A stretch of 11,089 bases of DNA. Source: Bacillota bacterium. GTDB lineage: Bacteria; Bacillota_A; Clostridia; Lachnospirales; WQUN01. Below, in pieces: positions 1 through 6,935 of this stretch. Numbering within the stretch: position 1 is the stretch's first letter; each line of letters opens with the position of its first letter. A model generated the notes under the pieces. That model worked only from the letters and a program-made list of their open reading frames with translations. It did no database searches and was not told where the DNA came from. A program made the translations under genes and the position numbers. Location: assembly GCA_009786175.1 (NCBI GenBank), contig WQTQ01000154.1, positions 1-11,089 of the forward strand. Direction: 5' to 3'.

Positions 1-1
1 C

Positions 2-1375
2 ATCGACAATGCCAACGTGCGGCGGCGATATATTTATAACAATTTATCTATGGAACGGTTTAACGGCCTGGCCACATACTTGTATTTTCTGCAGCCAAAC
101 AGGTATACACTGCCCGCCTGGCTGGCCTCGGGCATTGAAGACTACCTGCTGCAACCGGCGGAAGCTGCGGCCATGACACGGGACGATTTAGCATTGTGGC
201 TACAAATAAACAAAGCCCCGGGCATGCCCCTGTTTGGTGACGCTTTTTTTGTAGGTTCTTTTGGCTTTTATGATGCCGCAGTTGTACGAAACATTGCGTA
301 TACCACCGTACGGCTTTTAAGCGAAGAAGGCGTTTTATGGGATTGGGTAAGCCTGGCTTTGGCCGACAGAGAGGGATTTATCCAAAAGGCCAACGGCTTT
401 TTCCGGTCACTTGCCGGAAGCAGCCACGAAGTAACTACCAACTTCTTTTACCATTTTGGCACCGTGGAAATATGGACACCCTACGGCATTTACAATTACA
501 TCGCCCACGGGTACGATTGGCCGTGGGAGCAGGTGCAGGGTTATAACAAATACATGGACGCGGCTATTTTGTTTGTGCGGGAATGGTTAGAGTTTGACGA
601 ACCGGGAAGAATTACAGTTGAGTTAAACCCGTTTAGCAGCCGAAATACAAATTATCCGGTTATATTCCAAACTGCAATGATTACTCACGGCGAAGTGTTG
701 GGACTCTACGGAAATTTTGGGTATTCGGGCAAGGTTCTTTTGACTAATGCCAGCTATGGGCTATATGTTCTTACACACGAGATTGTTCACGCCATTCATT
801 TACAAATCACCAACGCTGCACCGGCTTGGGTAACAGAAGGGCTTGCGGTTGCCGGTGAAAGTCTTTTTCGCCAGCGGTATTACGATTTTATAGAAAATTT
901 GCAAGTATACCATTTGCATTACTCGCGGACTTTGGATAGTATTCATTTATTTGTACTTATAGCTGAGGGGCTTGATTTTTTCTTCAGAATGGGCACAGAG
1001 CCAACATTCGGCAGACTTGATTGGACATATGAGGATGCAGGCAGTTTTTTTACCTTCCTCTATCGCAATTACAGCCGCCGGCAGTTTTTGTACTTTATCT
1101 CCAACGCAACATCATGGAATCAACACGACTTAGCCTACAACACTTTCGGCAAAACCCTTGAAGAAATAATGTATGACTGGCGCAACTACCTGTGGCCGTG
1201 CGGCGAGCCGGAAGGCTGGTGGGCTTACAGGGTATTTGACCCATATTTTCTGTATATTGAAGACATAGACGAGCAGTACGAATATCTGATAAATAATCTC
1301 TGCTACTGTTGGGAAAAATTGATACCGTGGTTTTCGATGCTTATTTACAATTACCGTGCCACAATGGATGGATAG
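2..1375 (+). CDS. Peptidase-MA-like gluzincin metalloprotease, 5'-truncated by window edge
   Basis: The reading frame is open from the first bases, so the true start lies outside the window; a GTG at 17 is internal. Residues are numbered from that GTG. A zinc metallopeptidase signature HEIVH is seen (H254, E255, H258), followed by PAWVTEG with E274 as probable third zinc ligand. The C-terminal part (about 335-392) has the usual ending of this fold, with an aromatic helix and then FGKTLEEIMYDWRNYL. These features fit the peptidase MA superfamily of putative extracellular proteases, but the substrate is unknown. Residues 33-45 (PAWLASGIEDYLL) resemble the PAWVTEG motif of the second half, which suggests a degenerate first copy. 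Any signal peptide or lipobox would be upstream of the window. The gene ends with TAG, 55 bp before the PHP gene. The fold call is fairly sure; the function is not. Confidence 0.75.
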   Translation: MDNANVRRRYIYNNLSMERFNGLATYLYFLQPNRYTLPAWLASGIEDYLLQPAEAAAMTRDDLALWLQINKAPGMPLFGDAFFVGSFGFYDAAVVRNIAYTTVRLLSEEGVLWDWVSLALADREGFIQKANGFFRSLAGSSHEVTTNFFYHFGTVEIWTPYGIYNYIAHGYDWPWEQVQGYNKYMDAAILFVREWLEFDEPGRITVELNPFSSRNTNYPVIFQTAMITHGEVLGLYGNFGYSGKVLLTNASYGLYVLTHEIVHAIHLQITNAAPAWVTEGLAVAGESLFRQRYYDFIENLQVYHLHYSRTLDSIHLFVLIAEGLDFFFRMGTEPTFGRLDWTYEDAGSFFTFLYRNYSRRQFLYFISNATSWNQHDLAYNTFGKTLEEIMYDWRNYLWPCGEPEGWWAYRVFDPYFLYIEDIDEQYEYLINNLCYCWEKLIPWFSMLIYNYRATMDG

Positions 1376-1430
1376 TAATCCGGTGGCTAACCATCAAGTT
1401 CTTACAAAAATAATGAGAGGGACGTAAAAT

Positions 1431-2282
1431 ATGTTCGCAGACTTACACGTACATTCCCAATATTCCGACGGCACCTTAACTGTTGGGGAATTGATAGAAA
1501 AAGCCCTGGCGCAAAATATATCCCTGTTTTCCATTTGTGACCACAACACGGTGGAGGCCTATGTAAATGAAGGGGATTTGTGCAGCCGTGCGGATATTAA
1601 AGTAATCACGGGCGTAGAAATAAATTCCTACATGGACGGTACGGAACACCATATACTGGCCTACGGTTTTGACATCCACGATAAGGCACTAAACGAACTG
1701 CTTGAATACAACCGCAATATTTATGCCGACAGGGATGCCGCCTTAATAAGCGGCATGATAAAAGACTTCCCTACCCTGTCTGTGGAAGAGTTTCTCCTGT
1801 ACGAGCGCGACCGCAGAAACGGCGGCTGGAACAGCATCGACTATCTTAGAAGCAAGGGCGTTGTAAAAGGCTTGCCCGGCTATTTTGACTATGTAAAAAA
1901 GTATGACGCAAAGCCTACCCACAAGTTCCCGCACCCGGCAAATATTATAAAAATTATCCAGAACGCGGGCGGCTATGCGGTTGTTGCCCACCTTGGGGAG
2001 TCGCTTTTACGGGGCGAAACCAACCATGGTGTACAAAAGTGGGAAGAACTGGCCAATCAATTTCTAGCCATTGGCATTGACGGCTTCGAATGTTACTACA
2101 CCACCCATACTAAGGAAATCACCGAATTTCTGCTGGACTTCTGCCGTAAAAATGACTTGATTATTACAGCGGGAAGCGATGACCATGGCGGGTTTAACAA
2201 CGAAGATGACGGGCATGTATGCGATATGTGGTTGGGGAAAATTGAAGTAGAGAAGCTGACGCTGTTTTGCCGGGAGTCGTAA
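1431..2282 (+). CDS. PHP-domain metal-dependent phosphoesterase
   Basis: The 283-residue product begins FADLHVHSQYSDGT, the first PHP motif (H6, H8, D13). The other metal-ligand motifs follow in order: CDHNT (D37, H38), GVEIN (E63), EHH (H73/H74), VAHLGE (H187) and GSDDHG (D250, H252). A full set of ligands implies an active tri-metal phosphoesterase. Length and order match stand-alone PHP proteins such as the TrpH/YciV group, members of which hydrolyse nucleoside 3',5'-bisphosphates or small RNAs. The substrate here cannot be read from sequence. The middle section (about 90-170) is more variable and would form the insert between motifs. The ATG at 1431 has a ribosome binding site GAGAGGGA at 1415-1422. 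MoeA-PBP starts 38 bp downstream on the same strand, so the two are probably co-transcribed, though no functional link is evident. Confidence 0.85.
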   Translation: MFADLHVHSQYSDGTLTVGELIEKALAQNISLFSICDHNTVEAYVNEGDLCSRADIKVITGVEINSYMDGTEHHILAYGFDIHDKALNELLEYNRNIYADRDAALISGMIKDFPTLSVEEFLLYERDRRNGGWNSIDYLRSKGVVKGLPGYFDYVKKYDAKPTHKFPHPANIIKIIQNAGGYAVVAHLGESLLRGETNHGVQKWEELANQFLAIGIDGFECYYTTHTKEITEFLLDFCRKNDLIITAGSDDHGGFNNEDDGHVCDMWLGKIEVEKLTLFCRES

Positions 2283-2320
2283 GACGACGAAGCAATCCGG
2301 TGACTTAAGGAGTAAACCAC

Positions 2321-4210
2321 ATGCAAAACATATATCTGGAAAATGTAACCCTGGACGATGCCCTTGACAACTACCTATCCCACCTCACCCCCTTCCCTCT
2401 TACTGTCGGCCAAGTACCTGTAACCGACGCCTTAGGCCGCGTAACCTCCCATGCCGTCTTCGCGGCCAACAATTCCCCGCTGTACGACTGTGCCGCTATG
2501 GACGGCATTGCAGTTGTGTCCCGGCATACACAAGGCGCGCGGGAAGTTTCGCCCGTTACGCTAAAACATGGCCAGGATTTTGTATATGTAGACACCGGCG
2601 ACCCGGTTCTGCCCCCCTACGACGCGGTAATTATGGTCGAGGAAGTACAGAAAGCCGGTAACGACGTAATCATTCGCAAAGCCGCCGTAAGTTATCAACA
2701 CATACGTGCAATTGGCGAAGATGTGGTAAAGAACGAGTTGATAATTCCAACCGGTAGGAAAATCCGACCGGTTGACATCGGCGCACTTCTGTCCGGCGGC
2801 ATAACCTCCGTTTCCGTAAAAGCACAGCCCATAATCGCCGTTATCCCCACAGGGTCCGAGCTTATTGAGCCGGGAGACGAAATTAAAACCGGCAGCATAA
2901 TCGAATCCAATTCGCGGATGCTGGAGGCGTTAATACAAGAAGACGGCTGCCAACCCTGCCGTTTTCCCATTGTGCCGGACATTGAAACAGAACTGCGGGA
3001 AACCCTAAAGCACGCCGCAGCCGCTTGTGACATGGTTTTGCTATGCTCCGGCACCAGCGCGGGGCGGGAAGATTACACAAGAAAAATAATCGAGGAACTT
3101 GGGGAAGTTGTAACCCACGGTGTTGCCATTAAGCCCGGCAAACCCGCCATACTTGCCATAATCGGCGGCAAACCTGTAATCGGTGTACCCGGGTACCCGG
3201 TATCCGCATACATTGTGTACAAAAATATTATTTCTCCCATTATAAAAAGCTTGCAGCACATGGACCGGGAACACCCCGCAACCATAGAAGCCACCCTTAC
3301 AAGGCGGCTGGTGTCTTCCGTAAAGCACAAGGAGTTTGTGCGTGTCAAACTTGGTAAAATTAACGGCAGATTTATTGCCACACCACTGTCACGGGGGGCC
3401 GGGGCAGGCATGAGCCTTGTTAGGGCAGACGGCTTTTGTGTAATAGATCAAGATCTGGAAGGGCTGGAAGCGGGCGCGACCGTTCAAATATCCCTGTTGC
3501 GAGACTTGGCGGGCATAGAAAAAACCGTAATATCCATCGGCAGTCACGACATTATCATGGACATTTTGTCAGATTTAATGGGAACCGACATATGCCTATC
3601 AAGTTCCCACGTGGGTACAATCGGCGGGCTGATGGCCCTAAAAAACAAAGAGTGTCACATTGCACCAATCCATCACTTGGACGAGGCAACCGGCACGTAT
3701 AATGTAAATATTATCAAACAGCTGTTCCCGGGCCGGCAAATGGCACTAATCAAGGGCGTACAGCGGGTGCAGGGCATAATGGTGGCAAAAGGAAACCCGC
3801 TAAACATCACCGGCGTAGCAGACGTAAAGCGGTGCCGCTACGTAAACCGCAGCCGCGGCACGGGCACGCGGATGTTTCTCGACTACCAATTAAAGCTTGC
3901 CGGTATCCCGCCGGAAAATATAAACGGCTACGACAGGGAAGTTTCTACCCATATGAACGTGGGCGGCATAATTGCAAACGGCGGCGCAGACGCGGGGCTG
4001 GGTGTAATGTCTGCTGCTTTAGCCTGCAGCCCGGACTTTGTGCCCATTGGCGTAGAAGACTACGATTTTGCCCTTTTCGCAAATACGCTGGACAATGAAT
4101 ATGTTAAAGTTTTCATACATCATCTAAAATCGGAAAAATTCCGCAAAAAACTAAACGAACTGGGCGGATATACTGCAACTAATTGCGGGGAGGTTGTCAT
4201 CATTGAGTGA
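2321..4210 (+). CDS. moeA: MoeA molybdopterin molybdenumtransferase fused to a PBP-like (substrate-binding) domain
   Basis: The 629-residue protein has two parts. Residues 1 to about 395 are MoeA: the MDGIAV motif (60-65, usually MDGYA), IPTGSEL (175-181), SGTSAGREDY (243-252), KPGKP (271-275), GVPGYPVSA (288-296, where most MoeA have LPGNP) and a C-terminal domain near 320-395. MoeA inserts Mo or W into adenylylated molybdopterin. Residues about 400-605 are a periplasmic-binding-protein-like domain of the COG1910 type, recognisable by SSSHVGTIGGL (427-437), NRSRGTGTR (509-517) and the ADAGLG block near 556-561. This MoeA-PBP fusion is known in Bacillota and archaea; the extra domain is thought to bind the metal oxyanion or a ligand. 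The ATG at 2321 has TAAGGAG at 2306-2312. The stop overlaps the next gene, an E1-like enzyme, by 8 nt. An AOR lies nearby, so it may serve tungsten-cofactor assembly (inference). Confidence 0.9.
   Translation: MQNIYLENVTLDDALDNYLSHLTPFPLTVGQVPVTDALGRVTSHAVFAANNSPLYDCAAMDGIAVVSRHTQGAREVSPVTLKHGQDFVYVDTGDPVLPPYDAVIMVEEVQKAGNDVIIRKAAVSYQHIRAIGEDVVKNELIIPTGRKIRPVDIGALLSGGITSVSVKAQPIIAVIPTGSELIEPGDEIKTGSIIESNSRMLEALIQEDGCQPCRFPIVPDIETELRETLKHAAAACDMVLLCSGTSAGREDYTRKIIEELGEVVTHGVAIKPGKPAILAIIGGKPVIGVPGYPVSAYIVYKNIISPIIKSLQHMDREHPATIEATLTRRLVSSVKHKEFVRVKLGKINGRFIATPLSRGAGAGMSLVRADGFCVIDQDLEGLEAGATVQISLLRDLAGIEKTVISIGSHDIIMDILSDLMGTDICLSSSHVGTIGGLMALKNKECHIAPIHHLDEATGTYNVNIIKQLFPGRQMALIKGVQRVQGIMVAKGNPLNITGVADVKRCRYVNRSRGTGTRMFLDYQLKLAGIPPENINGYDREVSTHMNVGGIIANGGADAGLGVMSAALACSPDFVPIGVEDYDFALFANTLDNEYVKVFIHHLKSEKFRKKLNELGGYTATNCGEVVIIE
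4187..4193 (+). promoter_or_regulatory. Ribosome binding site GGGGAGG that decides the TTG start of the E1-like gene
   Basis: GGGGAGG at 4187-4193 lies inside the end of the MoeA-PBP gene. It directly abuts a TTG at 4194, which leaves no spacer, but stands 9 nt before a second in-frame TTG at 4203. The second TTG is therefore the more likely start. Confidence 0.7.
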
Positions 4211-4895
4211 CTTTATAAAACCACGATACAAACGAAACCTAAACGCTTTATCCGCACCGGACATGCAAAAACTCCACAACGGAAAGGTCTGCGTAGTTGG
4301 GGCTGGGGGCCTGGGCGGATACATTGTGGAACTTTTGGCGCGCATAGGCGTGTTACACATTACCGTCGTAGACTATGATTTATTTGAATCCGGTAATTTA
4401 AACCGCCAGCTTTTCTCCGAAGAATCTAATATGGGCAGTTACAAAGCAGATGCGGCAATTGACCGCGTGGCCAGAATAAATTCTGACGTGGCCATTAACG
4501 GCATAAAAGAAAAATTAACGCAGAACAACGCACCAAAAATTATTGCAGGCCATCATGTAGTCATGGACGCGCTGGACAATATACAAACGCGATTAATGCT
4601 TGCTAATGTATGCGCAAAGCTTAACATCCCGATGATACACGGCAGCATTGCAGGCTGGTACGGGCAAGTGGCATGTATATTCCCAGGCGACGGAACCCTT
4701 GGTAAAATTTTTGGCGGCACAAAAAAAGAACACGGCGTCGAAAATGAACTGGGCAATTTGCCATTCACCGCTTCTGCAGTGGCGTCTGTACAATGCGCAG
4801 AATGCGTTAAAATTTTAACCGGCAAAGATGTTGTAAAAAATTCCGTTATACGGATAGACTTACTAAACTGTGAGTACGATACCATTTCGCTATAA
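4203..4895 (+). CDS. ThiF/MoeB/HesA-family E1-like adenylyltransferase
   Basis: Members of this family adenylate the C-terminal glycine of MoaD/ThiS-type sulfur carriers. The 230-residue product has the ATP-binding VGAGGLGG (32-39), D57/D59 in VVDYDLFESGNLNRQLF with N65 and R68, K81, and MDALDN (121-126, D125). A C-terminal helix ends in ECVKILTG. It lacks the paired CxxC zinc motifs of classical MoeB; the CAEC at 198-201 falls in the helix that normally reads QAxEA, so it is probably not a zinc site. No rhodanese domain is present. The start is TTG at 4203 rather than 4194, based on ribosome-binding-site spacing. It overlaps the MoeA-PBP gene by 8 nt, so translation is probably coupled. The likely partner is the MoaD/ThiS-like protein at 6732-6935. 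MoeB, ThiF and HesA types cannot be told apart with confidence here. Confidence 0.85.
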   Translation: MSDFIKPRYKRNLNALSAPDMQKLHNGKVCVVGAGGLGGYIVELLARIGVLHITVVDYDLFESGNLNRQLFSEESNMGSYKADAAIDRVARINSDVAINGIKEKLTQNNAPKIIAGHHVVMDALDNIQTRLMLANVCAKLNIPMIHGSIAGWYGQVACIFPGDGTLGKIFGGTKKEHGVENELGNLPFTASAVASVQCAECVKILTGKDVVKNSVIRIDLLNCEYDTISL

Positions 4896-4904
4896 TCCCC
4901 ACGG

Positions 4905-4934
4905 TGGACTATATCCTTGCTCATGTGCTACAAT
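4905..4934 (+). promoter_or_regulatory. Sigma-A-type promoter for the ABC-F leader transcript
   Basis: A -35-like TGGACT (4905-4910, 4 of 6 matches) is followed by 18 bp and TACAAT (4929-4934, 5 of 6). TG at 4926-4927 makes an extended -10. Transcription would begin near 4941, about 37 nt before the leader ORF. Prediction from motif only. Confidence 0.55.
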
Positions 4935-4977
4935 GCAATAACCTTATAAGAAATACGATGGAAAGGGGTGGTTTTAT

Positions 4978-5055
4978 ATGTTCTTATCTTGGAAAGTTAC
5001 CAAGTGCAGAATCGGACATGCTTCCCTCCGTACAAGGTCTGAATTTTTGGGCTAA
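4978..5055 (+). CDS. Putative 25-residue leader peptide of the ABC-F gene
   Basis: The ATG at 4978 is preceded by AAAGGGGTGG (4961-4970), close to the ideal ribosome binding site at good spacing, and the frame runs 25 codons to TAA at 5053-5055. The peptide starts MFLSWKVTKC and ends RTRSEFLG. It ends 126 nt before the ABC-F start. Codons 19-22 (5032-5042) form one arm of an 11-bp pairing with the segment that otherwise sequesters the ABC-F ribosome binding site. Leader ORFs that sense ribosome-stalling antibiotics are well known upstream of ABC-F and erm genes in Bacillota. I do not recognise this particular peptide. A 38-codon ORF in another frame (4958-5074) overlaps it but has only a weak ribosome binding site. 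Confidence 0.6.
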   Translation: MFLSWKVTKCRIGHASLRTRSEFLG

Positions 5056-5176
5056 GGCGATTACGCTTTTGTAAAAACAAAAGTGTTGTGCGGAGGTAAT
5101 TTAGTATCGCCTCAATAAAGTATCAAAATCTCGGGCCTTGTTTAAAGTTGAGAATACGATTTTTCACAAGGAGAGA
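5032..5176 (+). promoter_or_regulatory. Translational attenuator: competing antisequestor and sequestor of the ABC-F ribosome binding site
   Basis: Segment 5131-5141 can pair in two exclusive ways. The antisequestor joins 5032-5042 (ACAAGGTCTGA) to 5131-5141 (TCGGGCCTTGT) as 11 continuous pairs including two G-U. The sequestor joins CCTTGT (5136-5141) to ACAAGG (5166-5171) and TCTC (5129-5132) to GAGA (5173-5176), 10 pairs around a small 3x1 internal loop. It covers AAGGAG (5168-5173), the ABC-F ribosome binding site. The hexamer ACAAGG occurs both in the leader ORF and at the ribosome binding site, so the leader copy acts as a decoy. A ribosome stalled early in the leader would leave 5032-5042 free and open the site. 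One reaching the stop codon would cover that arm and allow sequestration. The pairings are seen; the switch is inferred. No terminator-like U-run was seen, so control looks translational. Confidence 0.65.
5056..5111 (+). repeat. Nested hairpin inside the attenuator loop
   Basis: An outer stem GGCGAT (5056-5061) with ATCGCC (5106-5111) encloses ACGCTTTTG (5063-5071) paired to CAAAAGTGT (5078-5086). The inner stem is 9 bp with one G-U and a 6-nt loop. Both lie in the loop of the antisequestor, beginning just after the leader stop codon, and would bring its two distant arms together. A purine-rich GCGGAGG at 5090-5096 is also held in this structure, but no start codon follows at a useful distance. 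Confidence 0.5.
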
Positions 5177-5181
5177 GACAT

Positions 5182-6789
5182 ATGATTGAAATTGCAATAA
5201 ATTCTATTCACAAAAATTTTGGGTTTAACCCTGTATTAAAAGATGCCAACTTCGAAATTTACACAGGCGAACATGTTGGGCTTGTAGGCAGAAACGGCGC
5301 AGGTAAAACCACACTGTTCAACTTAATCTTAGGCAAAGAACAGCCGGACAAAGGTACAGTTTCTATTAGGAAAAACGCCTCTTTGGGCTACCTGGAACAA
5401 ATTCATAAAACCACTGCCAGCAGCCTTTCTGCAGAAGGGGTTTTAAAGGAAGCCTTTGCGGATGTGTTTGCCATTGAAAAACGGCTGCGGCAACTGGAAA
5501 TTGAAATGGCAGAAGACGAAAAAAATCTCGACAAACATCTGCGAGAGTATTCACGGCTGCAGGATCAATTTATTGCCATGGACGGCTATTCCATAGACGA
5601 GGAGTTTAACCGTATTGTAAACGGTTTCAAGTTATGGGATATTCTTGCCACGCCATTCAACAGCCTTAGCGGCGGCGAAAAAACTATTATAAAATTGGCG
5701 GCCTTACTGCTAAACAAGCCGGATATTCTTCTGCTGGACGAGCCGACCAACCACTTGGACATAACTATGCTGGAATGGCTGGAAATTTTCCTGGCCAAGT
5801 ACCAGGGTACGGTGCTGATGATTTCCCACGACAGATATTTCCTGGATAAAACCACCACCAAGACAATTTTAGTGGAAAGCGGCGTATGCGATGTTTACAA
5901 CGGCAATTATTCCTACCATGTAGAGGAAAAAGAACAGCGGCTGATTCAGGAATTTAGCGAATACAAAACCCAACAGCGCAAAATAGAGGCAATGGAAGCA
6001 GCCATTAAGCGGTACAGGCTATGGGGAGCCCAAGGCGATAACGAGAAATTTTTCATAAAGGCCAAAGAGTTGGAAAAACGGCTGGAGAAAATGGAAATTT
6101 TAGACGACCCAAGGCCAAAGGAAATAAAACTGCCCCTCACCTTCAACACAGAGCGGGGCAGCAAAGACGTTGTGGTTATACGGGACCTGTGCTTTGCCTA
6201 CGGCAGCAACGTCATCTTCGATAAATTTGACATGGATATTTACTACGGCGAAAAAGTATGTATTCACGGCCCCAACGGTGCCGGTAAGTCTACACTGTTC
6301 AAGTTAATTTTGGGCAGCTTGCAGCCAAGTTCAGGTGGTCTCAAAATTGGACCGACTGTAAACATCGGATTCATACCGCAGGAAATTACATTTGCCAACG
6401 ACAAAGCCAGCATTGTTGACACATTCCGGGATGAAGTTGTTTGCCTGGAAGGCCAGGCCAGACATATTTTGGCCAAGTATTATTTCGTGGGCGATTCTGT
6501 TTTTAAGCGGGTTGGCGGCCTGTCCGGCGGCGAAAAGGTGCTGCTTAAGCTGGCAATACTAATACAAAAAAACGTAAACTTCTTTATCCTGGACGAACCC
6601 ACCAACCACATTGATATTGTCTCCCGCGAAATTTTAGAAGAAGCCTTATTGGCGTTTAAAGGTACGCTTCTGTTTATTTCCCATGACAGGTATTTTATAG
6701 AAAAGCTTGCCGAAAGAAAAATTGCAATACATCACCCGCCTACAATAGACGGGTACAGCGTAACTTCATCCTCATCCGCAAGGACATAA
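5182..6789 (+). CDS. ABC-F family ATPase, possible antibiotic-resistance ribosome-protection type
   Basis: The 535-residue protein has two ABC ATPase domains and no membrane segments. Domain 1 has Walker A GRNGAGKT (36-43), LSGGEK (162-167), Walker B with DEPTNH and the ISHDRYF switch region near 214-220. A charged helical linker (about 250-310) is the part that reaches toward the ribosomal P-site region. Domain 2 has GPNGAGKS (363-370), LSGGEK (447-452) and DEPTNH (471-476). ABC-F proteins act on the ribosome; some displace lincosamides, pleuromutilins or macrolides. The attenuator-like leader supports an antibiotic-response role, but sequence alone does not prove resistance. The ATG at 5182 has AAGGAG at 5168-5173. 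Domain 1 continues after SHDRYF to an NGNYSYH motif; domain 2 stops short at KIAI (516), and the last 19 residues are encoded across the convergent MoaD-like gene. The C-terminus therefore looks truncated and replaced. Confidence 0.88.
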   Translation: MIEIAINSIHKNFGFNPVLKDANFEIYTGEHVGLVGRNGAGKTTLFNLILGKEQPDKGTVSIRKNASLGYLEQIHKTTASSLSAEGVLKEAFADVFAIEKRLRQLEIEMAEDEKNLDKHLREYSRLQDQFIAMDGYSIDEEFNRIVNGFKLWDILATPFNSLSGGEKTIIKLAALLLNKPDILLLDEPTNHLDITMLEWLEIFLAKYQGTVLMISHDRYFLDKTTTKTILVESGVCDVYNGNYSYHVEEKEQRLIQEFSEYKTQQRKIEAMEAAIKRYRLWGAQGDNEKFFIKAKELEKRLEKMEILDDPRPKEIKLPLTFNTERGSKDVVVIRDLCFAYGSNVIFDKFDMDIYYGEKVCIHGPNGAGKSTLFKLILGSLQPSSGGLKIGPTVNIGFIPQEITFANDKASIVDTFRDEVVCLEGQARHILAKYYFVGDSVFKRVGGLSGGEKVLLKLAILIQKNVNFFILDEPTNHIDIVSREILEEALLAFKGTLLFISHDRYFIEKLAERKIAIHHPPTIDGYSVTSSSSART

Positions 6790-6935
6790 TCCTTTGGCAC
6801 GGCTTTCCCGTTTATAACCCCAAAACCAATGTCGTCTGCCGGAAAACCACCGGCGGCTATGGCATCATCAATAGTAGAGCCTTCAGGCAGGTCAATTTCT
6901 GACCTGCCTTTTAAATATTTTACGGTTATTTTCAC
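6732..6935 (-). CDS. MoaD/ThiS-like ubiquitin-fold sulfur carrier
   Basis: The 67-residue product begins MKITVKYLK and ends YPSIVGG. The terminal Gly-Gly is the site adenylated by an E1-like enzyme and converted to thiocarboxylate in MoaD and ThiS. The pattern of a first strand, an LPEGSTIDDAI helix, a VNGK-like INGKAV segment and DEDEVTLYPSIVGG matches the beta-grasp fold. The start is GTG at 6935-6933, overlapping the AOR stop as GTGA, so translation is probably coupled and the carrier belongs to the AOR operon. It probably supplies sulfur for the AOR pterin dithiolene, with the ThiF-like protein at 4203-4895 as activator (inference). Its last 58 bp overlap the opposing ABC-F gene. A plus-strand terminator hairpin falls within its codons 9-17. 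ThiS cannot be excluded, but no thiazole genes are nearby. Confidence 0.85.
   Translation of the reverse strand: MKITVKYLKGRSEIDLPEGSTIDDAIAAGGFPADDIGFGVINGKAVPKDYVLADEDEVTLYPSIVGG
6885..6912 (+). terminator. Intrinsic terminator for the ABC-F transcript, inside the MoaD-like gene
   Basis: AGGCAGGTCA (6885-6894) and TGACCTGCCT (6900-6909) form a perfect 10-bp stem with a 5-nt loop, followed by TTT and then AAATATTTT. On the plus strand this is a classic stem plus short T-run, about 95 bp after the ABC-F stop. On the minus strand the stem is not followed by a T-run, so it should not stop the AOR operon. Confidence 0.65.

Noticed and set aside
17..19. GTG 17 as the start of the metallopeptidase gene
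   Set aside because: The frame is open to the window edge, no ribosome binding site precedes it, and the sequence begins in the middle of a domain.
1377..2302. AATCCGGTG occurs before both the PHP gene (1377-1385) and the MoeA-PBP gene (2294-2302)
   Set aside because: It is only nine bases, the flanks differ, and no palindrome or promoter element is attached; CCGG-containing words are frequent in this DNA.
2695..3411. Long open frames on the minus strand opposite the MoeA-PBP gene
   Set aside because: They lack ribosome binding sites and recognisable motifs, and lie wholly antisense to a clearly conserved coding sequence.
4896..4912. CCACGGTGG inverted repeat just after the E1-like gene as a terminator
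   Set aside because: The arms are four bases, the loop is one base and no T-run follows; it overlaps the predicted promoter.
4988..5004. Hairpin CTTGG/CCAAG with a 7-nt loop at the start of the leader ORF
   Set aside because: It is only five pairs. It could be an extra element of the attenuator, but it is too weak to list as a separate feature.
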